64,000 nucleotides of DNA, from the NCBI GenBank assembly GCA_003024785.1, contig PUQB01000044.1, positions 321,077 to 385,076 of the forward strand. Reading direction: 5' to 3'. This DNA is from Selaginella tamariscina (lineage: Eukaryota; Streptophyta; Lycopodiopsida; Selaginellales; Selaginellaceae). The notes under the pieces were generated by a model. The model made no database searches. It had not been told where the DNA came from and saw nothing but the letters and a program-made list of their open reading frames with translations. Position 1 is the first letter of the stretch. Each line of letters opens with the position of its first letter. A program made the position numbers and the translations under genes. Positions 49,641 to 59,794 of the stretch are shown piece after piece.

Positions 49641-49990
49641 TACGGTGTTCGGGCCAATGAGAGCTAAGGTTTTTTTGGAGTTGGCAGCCCCTCAGTGGTT
49701 TCTGTTAGGAGCGGCGAACATGGATGTTGCATGGTAGTTTGAACCAGTGCTGGCTTTGATGTGGTAGGATGACATGGCAGAATGATGTGATAAAGCTGAC
49801 ATGGCAGAATGATGTGGTAAAGCTGACATGGCAGTGTTGACGTGGTAGGATACTATAGTTAGCTAGTTAGCTTGGTTGGGTAGGGAGGAATAAGTTATAT
49901 ACACTTGTAAAGGAATAATTATTTATTATTCCTACACTTATGAATAAGAAGTGACGATTCCAATGTATATAAAAATAATTCCTAAAATAC
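49641..49990. repeat. non-PPR segment with 27-bp tandem repeats
   Basis: Three 27-bp units (GACATGGCAGAATGATGTG...) lie at 49771-49797, 49798-49824 and 49825-49851, the last diverged. A promoter-like TAAGTTATATACACTTG follows near 49890. GC content and layout resemble an LTR remnant, but no ends were found. Confidence 0.5.
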
Positions 49991-50027
49991 ACTTATTTAC
50001 TTACATTGTTATCTTAGTAGTGAATTC

Positions 50028-52128
50028 TTAAGAAAACTATATCTTAAAATAAGATAAATTCATTTTGAAAATAATTTTAAAAAATATTAAAGTTCATAAA
50101 ATTAAATACTCATTAGAATATTTACAACAAAGTATATAATGTAGTAAATATCTTATCTGCATATAATAAAATAATGATGAGACATTCAGAAAAATTGCAT
50201 TTTTTTAAAATATAAAAAAACACTAAATTTACATAATTAAGTACTTCATTAATAATGACTAATCGCATGCCTATTATTAATAAAGGGTAATTAGATATGA
50301 AGAATTTATATTTAAAATAAAATAAAGTCATTTTAAAATGTCGTAAACACACAAAAATTTACCAAAATTAAGTGCATAATTTTTGTGCATATAATAAAAT
50401 AATAATTGTTAATAAAGTGCGATGAGACATTAAAATGCTATATTCAAAATATTATTAATGAAATGGTGGTAAAACATTCAAACTTTACACTAAAAGTAAA
50501 AGAAATTCACTCTAAACAAAATACAAAAATTTATAACATTAAATATTCATTATGAAATTATATATTACTGATGTGCTTATAATTAAATATAATTCTAATG
50601 AAAGGGTGATGATATATAAAATGCTATAATTATACAAAATAAAATAAATCCTTTCTGAAATTATTCATAAATAAAAAATTAAGTTTTTAATTAATAAAAT
50701 TAGTTTGTATGTCTTTTATCATCATTTCATTTTTAATTTTGTATTATAATAAGCATGTAAGTTAACGAGGTATTTAATTTATCTATTTATGTGTTTTCAA
50801 TATTTTAAAAATAAAATTATTTTAATTTAAATATAAATTCTTAACGTTTTATCACACTTTCATAACAATTAATGTCACACAAGCTGTTTATTATGAAATA
50901 TTTATGATGAATATTTAATATTATGAGGCCACTCCTCCATTTCTTAAAATGGTGAATTTATGTTTTTCTAATAATTTTAAAGTGAATTACTTTTATTTTG
51001 GATACACATTAAAAACCTATATCAAAATAACTTCATTGTGAAAATATTAAAAAATATAAACATTCATAAAATTAATACTCATTAATAAATATTTCGTAGC
51101 TGATTCTATATTATGTTCAATAATATTATTAATAAAAAGGTAATGAATATTAAGAACCTTTATAAAAAATAATCCAATGATGAAAATCATAAACATTCAT
51201 AAAATTAATATTTATCAACAAAAATCAACTCATATGCCTATAATAAAATAATAATTGTTAATTAAATGGTGATAGGACATTAAAATTTATATAAAAATAA
51301 AGAAATTTATTCTTAAAAAACCAAAAAAAAATCACTAATTTTAATACTTATTAATGAATAGTTTAGTGAACACCTTATGTAACATTAAGAATTTATATTC
51401 AAATAAAATAAATTCATTATGAAAATATAAAAATATATTAATCCATAAAATTAAAATCAACAATTAACTCATATATCAATAAAAGGTTAATGAAACATAT
51501 TCAAAATTAAAGTATTCTTTCTCAAATTATCTTAAAATATATAATTCAAAAATCAAATACTTGAATAATATGACCTAACTACATGTTTAAAAAATTAACT
51601 GTTAATGAACTAGTGATGGATATTAAAAATTATATACAAAATAAAATAAATTTATTAATATGAAATTACTTTAAAACACTAAAATTCAAAAAATGAAGTA
51701 TCTTATCAACAATGACTAGCTTGTGTGCCTATAATAAAATTGTTTAAAAAAATAATGAAAAATTAGTAAACTATAGTCAAACGAAATTAAATTCATTATA
51801 AAATATTGTAATGGTACACCAAAATTCATAAATTAAATACCTATTCATGAATAATTAATATAGATTGTCTGCATATAGTAAAATAATAATTATTAATAAA
51901 ATAATGATGTGACATTAAAAAGCTATATCCAAAATTAAATAAATCTAAAAATATCACAAATTTATAAAAGAAATCCCTCATTAATGGGACATATAGTCAA
52001 AATAAATAATTCATATTGAAAAATATAATAATACACAAAATTTTATAAAATTAAGTATTTAACTCATGTGCCTATAGTAAATAATAATAATTAATTAAAA
52101 AAATTAATTTTCAAATACTGAAAAACAT
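50028..52128. repeat. AT-rich repeat array, segmental copy B
   Basis: Degenerate AT-rich units matching 31795-32028 followed directly by 40094-41980. The TIR element is absent here, giving the empty site at about 50260-50290. No gene. Confidence 0.65.
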
Positions 52129-53389
52129 TGTCATAGTTCTAACTTGATGGGTTGACTACATAGGTAAAGATTGTGAGATATGTGGGATATGTGGCAAAAA
52201 GACTTAAGCATAACTGAGTCATCATGACCAGGGGCCTTCTCATAAACACTAATTGGCCCTTTGCCTAGTTGGTATAAGGGAGGAGGGAAAGGTTCTGACA
52301 TTTGGTATCAGAGTGGTCCCGGGTTTGATTCTCATCAGGGATGAACTTTGAGTAAAGCTCATGCCACTAAGGTTGTGCACTGTCCTTGCTTAACTAAACT
52401 CCTCAATCACATGTGTACAGCTAAGCGGCTCTAGCCCGATGATATGTGATGCGAGTACATCCTGCGAGCTGGGTGTGAGTCAGGCGTGAGTGGGATGAAC
52501 TTTGAGTAAAGCTCACGCCACTAAGGTTGGCAAAGACAATCAAGCATAAGAGAGCCAAGCATGAGTGGGGGATGAACTTTGAGTAAAGCTCATGTCACGT
52601 GTGTACAGCTAAGCGGCTCTGGCCCAATTGACATGTGATGCGAGTACAACCTACGAGCTGGGTGTGAGTTAAGCATGAGTGGGGATGAACTTTGAGTAAA
52701 GCTCATGTCACATGTGTACAGCTAAGCGGCTCTGGCCACATTGACATGTGACGCGAGTACAACCTACGAGCTGGGTGTGAGTCAAGCGTGAGTGGGGATG
52801 AACTTTGAGTAAAGCTCACGCCACTAAGGTTGGCAAGGACAAGTCAAGCGTAAGAGAGCCAAGTGTGAGTGGGGATGAACTTTGAGTAAAGCTCACACCA
52901 CTAAGGTTGGCACACTTGTCCTTGCCTAATTAAACCCTCGATCACATGTGTACAGCCAAGCGGCTCTGTGATCGTCTCTGGCTCGATTGACATGTTGATG
53001 CGAGTACAGCCTGCGAGCTCGGTGTGAGTCAAGCGTAAGAGAGCCAAGCGTGAGAGTCAAGCGTAAGAGAGCCAAGCGTGAGTAGAGACGCCTCTAACTG
53101 CATCTTCCTTAGGAGGAAGGGCATGAATAGAAACGCCTCTGGTTGCACCTTCTAGAGGAAGGCATAGTAGCAACCCCTTGAGTCTGTGGATGAGGGCATC
53201 CACTTTCTCAAATGGGTGGAGAAGTGTTATAGTTCTAGTATAAGAGAGCCAAGCATGAGTAGTGAGCGAGATTGTGGGATATGTGGGCAAAAAGACTCAA
53301 GCGTAATTGAGTCATCATGACCAGGGGCCCTTTCATAAACACTAATTGGCCCTTTGCCTAGTTGGTATAAAAAGGGAAAGGTTGTGACA
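52129..53389 (+). mobile_element. TRIM-like miniature LTR retrotransposon
   Basis: 5' LTR 52129-52300 and 3' LTR 53225-53389 (172 and 165 bp) share their second halves (ACTCAAGCGTAA/TTGAGTCATCATGACC, CCTTTGCCTAGTTGGTATAA). A perfect initiator-Met primer-binding site (TGGTATCAGAG) follows the 5' LTR at 52303-52313. A purine tract (GGGTGGAGAAG) precedes the 3' LTR. AACAT repeats flank it exactly (52124-52128, 53390-53394). The 0.9-kb interior is non-coding and made of tandem units. Confidence 0.88.
52340..53100 (+). repeat. internal tandem repeats of the TRIM-like element
   Basis: GATGAACTTTGAGTAAAGCT starts at 52340, 52494, 52571, 52684, 52797 and 52874. The central copies are 113 bp apart and share a second block, GTGTACAGCTAAGCGGCTCT, and a third, CGAGTACAACCTACGAGCT. 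They are followed by short AAGCGTAAGAGAGCC repeats at 53030-53090. Confidence 0.85.
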
Positions 53390-53394
53390 AACAT

Positions 53395-55480
53395 TTTTAT
53401 TTATTTATGTTGTTTAATGTCATGCCAAAGGCATGAGACTTCTACAATTAACAATTAAACTTCTAATATAATGTTAAAGTCATTTGCTCATGCAAGGGGC
53501 ACTCCTGACACTTGTTAAGTAACCTCTACTAGTGTTGGTTTCGAGTGTTGGGTAAGTGAGAGATTTTCAATGTCTTTTACAAATAATGGGAGGTGGGGTG
53601 TTTTGGTTCAGTCATTCTGCAAGTGTCTATGTTTCTCATGGAGTTGGCATATCTAGCAATGGTGACAACAACGTGTTCATTGTTAGTTATGTGGTTTGCA
53701 CTTGAGGGTTCCTCATATTCCACCTTTGGTACCACTTTATTACTTGAGTGCTTGACATAAGTAATGGTTGGGGTAAATGTTAAGAACTGAAAATAGAAGC
53801 TTTGTCTTATCTTAGTGCTGCCTCATGCTAAATTGTGGTGCTTCACTCAGGTGTTGGGTGGAAGTGCAGGTTAGTTGTCCATCCTTGCATGATGGGGCAT
53901 TAGGGCCAATATGGATTTGTTGGTCATTATCGTTGTGGTCAAATGTCAATATTGCCTTTTGGGTTGTCCATAAATGTGTACGAACTAAGGTATGTTTGAT
54001 ATTCCTATCCAGGTTCCACTTGCGTTTTTCATTGTTTGGGCTTGTTGACCATGGAATTGGTTAGATTGATTGTCCTAGGTTATGAAGCTTGGTGTGAAGC
54101 CAAGTGTCACCTTTGTTGCATGAGCATTGACATGTAATCCAAGTCCAAAGCCTCTATAGTCATGTTCTTTCCTTTCAAACATATTACCTTCATTGATTGA
54201 AGTTTGAAGTAGTTATTTCTTTCGAATGTGAGATGATCATTTTCCTTGTGTATGACATTTTGTTTGGGTTGGGGAAAGGTATATGCAAATTGTTTCTAAG
54301 TCCATGTTGTTTTGATACCATTCTAGTGCGTTGTCCTCCATTGTCTTGCCCCTAGTCCATCTATCCTTGGGCCTTGAGGCTATGTGTTTTCCATGTGATG
54401 GCCACTCTGGGTATCTGTTGTTTTTGGAGGGATCCCTTGTGTCTAGGTATGTGGATTTTCTGTTTCATGTGTTGGTATTCTTGCTTGTCTTCTCTTGCCT
54501 TTGGCTCTTGGTGTTGTTATGTGGATAAGACCGTCTTTTTCCTCAAATGCCTTATTCCTTTGTGACATTCTTGCATGTTCTCCGAAGTCTCCTTTATTTC
54601 TTTGGTGGTACCTTGTCTTGATTCTTTATTGGGTCCACACCTCTTAAACCTCTACCAATTGTGGAGGTGTGTCTTCACCTCCATTGCTTTTCGGCAATGT
54701 GCTCTACATGTGCTCCTCAATTCCCCACCTTTAGTCTCTTGGTCATCTTCACACTTGACATATCAACCATGCCTTGAGTCTTTTGTGCCACCTATCCCTT
54801 CTTCGATGCATGTGTTTGCATATTCACCTTCTTAAAACATCTATCCAACTTCTTTCCCATTGGTTTTAACATCTCTTTAGGTGCACTATGCTTGTTTGTG
54901 GCTTTCCCTTTGTCTTTGTTGTTCTTTTCAAGTTTAATGTGTTGTTCCTCGTCTTTTGCAAATGTCAACACTCCCCATAATGCCAAAACTCTCATTCTTC
55001 TGAGAATCTTGGGGACACCTTTTATGTATCCTGTATATTAAGATACTAGATTTAATATTGCCCATGTCTTATATGGTGATTATTAGTTCTAATAGGCATT
55101 CACTTATTAGATTTTCATGAGTTGCATGCTTTTTTTTGCGATTTATGTAAGCTAATGTTCTCAATGGCTGTAAGACTTTTTTAATATCATCACGTGGTAC
55201 TCTGCTCTTGAAAATTTTCATAAAAGAGTTATTGAATGCTAGTCTTCCATTTCTTGTTATTCATCTTTTATAGATTAGTCATGTACATTATTTCACGTTT
55301 TCTTCATGTTCCTTTCATCTTATTAAACTATATTCCTTTGTTTTAAGAAGTGTTCTTATTGGTTTGTTAATATTTTTAATATATGGGCTATAAGGTAATG
55401 ATCTCCTCTCTAGAGATCTTTTATACTTCCTTTGTGTGTATAGTGATGATCTATTTTTTAAAATCTCTCATACTTCCTTT
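53395..55480. other. unclassified insertion-like stretch
   Basis: 2.1 kb absent from block A at the matching point. It is less AT-rich than its surroundings and T/G-rich on the plus strand. Short frames (for example 53825-54064, 54575-54835) resemble nothing I know. Near 54965-54985 the minus strand reads GGCATTATGGGGAGTGTTGA, like a polypurine tract and LTR start. It could be a decayed LTR element, but I cannot show its ends. Confidence 0.4.
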
Positions 55481-55620
55481 GCATAAAAAATTCACAAAGT
55501 TTTGCTTATAATAAAATGATAGTTATGATGAAACATTATTAATAAAATCTATATCCAAAATTTTAAAAAATTAATTTTAAAAATATTTAAAAACATAAAA
55601 CAATGCACAAAAGTAAATAC

Positions 55621-55743
55621 TATAAGATCCATTCGTACAATTACATATGCACATACTATTATTAGTGTAGTGGAATTGATTTCAATCTAGACCACTCACT
55701 CTTATGTTTTGAGTTAATATGATATACACATTTTTATATTCTG
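55621..55743 (+). mobile_element. degenerate solo LTR, family of the 62.3-kb element
   Basis: Matches the reverse complement of the LTR at 62270-62417 along its length: ACATACTATTATTA, ACCACTCACTCTT and ATATACACATTT occur in the same order. No internal region. It lies inside block B where block A is uninterrupted. Confidence 0.7.
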
Positions 55744-56347
55744 TTTGTATGCAAACTAATATATGTAAGTGTATAATAAAGTAATCTTACACATGTAAAG
55801 TAAATTAACCTAGCCAAATGTAATGTCGCTGACTCCTTCACTTATAATAAAATATTAATTATTAATGAAAATGTGTTATTAGAGTTTAATTGTGTTATAT
55901 ACAAATATGTGCTATAATTAAATCTGTTATTAGAATTTATCTTATATGTAAAATGTCTTTTATTTAATTAAAATTAAGTTCAATTCTATATTAAGACATT
56001 TAATTTATAAAAGATTCTTACTCAAGATGTTAGATAGAGTAAATTATTGAATATTAGTTGGGAGTGAATATTAAATTAAACATTATAACGTATCATTTGC
56101 TTGGACATTAAATAACAACATTATAACATACTCTTTTGTATGAACATTAAATAAAACATTATGGAAGTGGCCGTTAAACAAGAACATATAACATATTGTC
56201 TGATGAGCTTAATGAACATTAAAAAAATATTATGTTGTGGGCTTATTACTGACTGTATATTTACTTCAGACTTAATGAAGGATATGCACTCTCTCTCTAC
56301 CCACACCTTCACCTCGGATAACCAATGTACATCTTTTGTAATGTAAC

Positions 56348-56399
<52 letters not shown>

Positions 56400-56439
56400 T
56401 GTTGTTGTGTGTGGTGTGCGCGAAGCTTTCTTGCCTTGA
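55744..56439. other. AT-rich flank of the PPR gene with microsatellite
   Basis: Matches 43760-44160 of block A, including ACATTATAAC repeats at 56060-56240. A (TC)n(AC)n run lies at about 56353-56398. It forms the 5' flank of the plus-strand PPR sequence. No clear promoter. Confidence 0.55.
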
Positions 56440-57775
56440 ATGAACATGGGGCAACTCGAAGACGTGAACAAACTTGTGAAATCGATCAGGAATTGCAGAA
56501 CACTCCCTCAAGCAGAACAAGTACACTGTTTCATTGCAAGTGAAGGAGGCCCTGCAGCTTTCAAAGCCGGTGCATACCTCCGCTCATCCAAATGTACGGA
56601 AGATGCACAAGTCCGGAACTTGCCAGACAAGTCTTTGATAGCACAACTACAAAGAACATATACTCTTGAATGCATATGCAGAAACGGGGATTCTCTATCA
56701 GCTTAGTGTCTCTTTGATATAATGCCACTGAGAAACTCGTTTTCATGCACTTGCGTGTTGTCTGCATACTGAAAGAATGAGGAGGTCACTCTAGCGAAGA
56801 CGGTTTTCGAGTCTATGCCTGAGAGAGACACGACGTCTTGGAATGCCATGTTTACAGCCTATGCATATGCACAGAACGGGCGTCTGGGGAGTGCGAGAGA
56901 TGTGTTTGTTTGTATGCCTGAAAGGAATGTTATTTCAGAGACAACCATGTTGGCTGTGCTCTCGCAGAATGGCTTTCTTGAAGAAGCAAAGGCGATATAC
57001 GATTGTTTCCTCGAATGCCATGATAACAACGTTTGCTTTAAGCGATTGCAGGAAGATGAAGGTCTGTTCAAAGGCATGCCGGAACATAATCTGGTTTCCT
57101 GCAATGCAATGGTTACAGCATATGCCCAGCTTGGGCATATCGAAGTTCTTCGATTCGATGGCCCAGAAGAAATGACGGGTTACGTCTTGGAACAAGATAT
57201 TGAGGGAGTCAAGAGTGTGTTTGATCGAATGCCAGAGTGGGACCTTGTCGCATGTTGTTATTGACTGGTGTGCTGTCCGAGACGAAGAAGTTGTTTGACA
57301 GACTTCCTCAAGCGAGTTTAGTTTCACACAACGCTATGCTTTCTGCATATTACCAGAACGGATGTCTTAGAAGATCTAAGTAGATTGTTCGGGTACATGC
57401 AGGAGAGAAACTTAGTGTCGTGGAACACAGTGCTTGCTATATATGCTCAGAAGGCACGCTCCAACGAGGATATGCAAATGGAGGGTGTTAACCCCGGCGA
57501 GGCCTCTTTCATATGTGTCTTAACCACGTACAGTCACAGAGCAGCAGAAGCTTGTTCATGTCCATGTGTACGGATTACGGTGTTATAGCTATACAGCTGT
57601 ATGACTGACCTTCTCTGACGATACGGGCATCTGGTCAATGCACGAGATCTTGTTGAGAGCATGCCATTCGTGCCGGATCCATTTGATCAGCACTGCTTGT
57701 TGGATTCAAATGTTTACAGCTGGACCAGGTTAACATGGGGCTTTCCTGCTGTTTCCGAGCTTAGAGAGAGAGTTT
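56440..57775 (+). pseudogene. plus-strand PPR gene, frameshifted
   Basis: Begins MNMGQLEDVNKLVKSIRNC, followed by TLPQAEQVHCFIA, the usual PPR N-terminal leader. An early stop at about 56706 follows a short deletion. Frame 56815-57264 continues with MPERDTTSWNAMFTAYAYAQ, MPERNVISETTMLAVLSQNG and GLFKGMPEHNLVSCNAMVTA, then stops. Further repeats lie at 57385-57588 (MQERNLVSWNTVLAIYAQK). An intact gene would bind organellar RNA. Internal deletions, stops and frameshifts make this a pseudogene. The copy at 23880-24786 preserves parts lost here. It runs convergently into the minus-strand PPR gene, with tails nearly touching at about 57775. Confidence 0.85.
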
Positions 57776-57779
57776 TGTA

Positions 57780-59794
57780 CTAATGCGATGCATACATGTT
57801 GGATAACAGAACGAACGAGGAGGAGATTGCTGTGGTAGACTCCATAGCTTTCTCCCCAGCTCTTCTTCCTCTTTCAAGATCTTCATGTGTCTTACATGCC
57901 CCGAGCAGGATACCCCACGTCACCTCGTCGGCCACGAAAGGCATCTCCTTGAGTAGCGCTTCGGCGTCGTGCAGCTTACCGTTCCTTCCCAGAAGATCAA
58001 TCACGGCACCGTAATGCTCCCTCTCTGGTTTCACTCCGTGCTCCTCCGCCATCGAGACGAAGTAGTCCCTGCCGTCCTCGACAAACCCAGCATGACTACA
58101 TGCAGTGAGTACGTGTAAGAATGATCCTTGTTCTTGTCTCACGCCTTCCAGTTCCATTCTCTTGAAGAGCTCGATGGCATTGAGTGCTTGCCCACACTGA
58201 ACGTAACCAGCCAGCAGTACGTTCCAGCAGTATATATCCGGCCCTGGAATCTTATCAAACGTCTCCTTGGCGTCTCTCATATGCCCCTGTTCGGCGTACG
58301 CCGCAACAAGCGTCCAGAGCACGGTAGACGGACTCGGCATTCTCCCGACCAAGGACTTCACCTCTCCCAGCTTGCCATGCCTGTAGTACGAAATAACAAT
58401 GGAGTTCCAGGAGACAATGTCATGCTCCGGCATCGCATCAAACGTCTTCTTTGCGTCGTCCAGTTGCCCGCTCTGGTCGTAAACCGAAACCATGGCATTC
58501 CACGAGAGTACGTTCCGCATTGGCATCCTCTCGAATGCATCTTTCCCTTCCTGAAGGCTCCCAGACAACGCATACGCTTGCATCAGTGCAGTCCACGCGA
58601 TCACGTTCTTCTCTAGCATGTTGTCGAACATAGACTTAGCCTCGGTTATGCAACCGTTACGCGAGTGGGCAACCATGAGAGCAGTCGAGGAAACCACGTC
58701 GTGCTCTGGCATTCTCCCCGACGTAGTCTCAGCCTCCGTAAGACGTCCCTTGTTTGCGTACGCTGCAATGACTGCAGTATACAGCCGTGCATTACGTGCC
58801 AGTGCGGCATCGAACACGCTCTTTGCTTCTTCAAAGTCCCCGTCGTCCGCATATGCCTGGCAAATTGCAGTCCACGAAACTACGCTTCTCTGCGGCATCT
58901 TATCGAAGGCGCACCTGGCTTTTCCGATGCTTCCCTCCTGAATAACTCGCAAGTATGGAGTTCCATGTGATGATATTTCTCTCCGGAGCGACATGGAAGA
59001 GTCTCTCTGCCTCTCCGAGATCCCCGTTCTGTCCCAACACGGAAAACCATAGAGTTGACAAGCACTATATCATGCATAGGAACTCTCTTGAACACACTCC
59101 TTGCATCATGTACGTTTCCAGATTCAAGAACAGCTCCCCAACTTACAACGCTCCGCTCCGGCATACGATCAAACAAGCTCTTGGTCGTCTCAAAATCCCC
59201 TTTCAGGGCAACTGCTGCAAGCATGGAGTTCCAAGAGATAACATTCCACTCAGGCATTCTCTCAAATGCAAACACTGCTTCTATAAGTCGCTTGTTTTCG
59301 GATAATCCCTGCACCATAGCAGTCCATGTTATCAAATCTCTATATAACATCTGATCAAACACCTGTTTAGCGTCGTCCAGATGCCCATTCTGGGCAAAGG
59401 CTGTCAAGAGTGCATTACAAGATACAACATCGTGGCTGGGCATGTTATGGGAAATGTAGTTAGCTTCGTCGGTATCCCCATTCTGGCAGTAACCCACCAA
59501 CATGATGTTCCAGGAGAAGAGATTCTTGCAACTCATCCCATTGAAGATGTGTCGGGCGTCTGCAACACTCCCGCATTTGCCATACATGTCTATAAGTAAG
59601 TTGGCAAGGTAGCCATCCTCTCTATAGTGGCTGTCTAGAATGCAGTGATGTACACGCTTTGCTTCAGTTATATCCCTTGCAATACTGCAGTTTCTAATGA
59701 GCCTTATAAACTTCTCCTTCTCTGAGTTTATTGCATTCCTCCACATTACCTGACTGTTAAGTTTGTAGTATATTCTAGTTTCAAATGGTAGCAT
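57780..59794 (-). pseudogene. PPR protein gene, nearly complete, two frameshifts
   Basis: Probable organellar RNA-binding PPR protein. The first frame (59794-58880) starts MLPFETRIYYKLNSQVMWRN, a possible organelle-targeting leader, then KRVHHCILDSH and LIDMYGKCGSVADARHIF and about 5 repeats. The second frame (58994-57780) holds about 9 more, such as ARCAFDKMPQRSVVSWTAI, an L-type stretch (GVRQEQGSFLHVLTACSHAG), MAEEHGVKPEREHYGAVIDL and the E-like LLGACKTHEDLERGRRA, ending LLSNMYASH. About 670 codons in all. Compared with the copies at 25 and 49 kb, one extra T in a run (minus strand) at 59043-59046 and loss of two bases near 58937 break the frame. It stops within the E region and has no DYW domain. 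It may be a recent pseudogene or a gene with sequencing errors. Confidence 0.85.

Larger units (their letters stand above)
50028..58800. repeat. segmental duplication, block B
   Basis: Counterpart of block A (31795-32028 plus 40091-45584) in the same orientation. Interrupted by the TRIM-like element (52129-53389), an unclassified stretch (53395-55480) and a solo LTR (55621-55743). Its PPR end is the more complete of the two. Confidence 0.7.

Noticed and set aside
52340..53100. Repeated units considered as a CRISPR array
   Set aside because: The units are long, imperfect and directly tandem without unique spacers, and lie between LTRs in a plant genome.
54331..54835. Short hydrophobic frames at 54331-54835
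   Set aside because: No start context, no homology I recognise, and T-rich DNA; likely chance frames.
58128..58616. Plus-strand frames opposite the PPR gene
   Set aside because: Antisense shadows; the minus strand holds the regular 35-residue repeat pattern.
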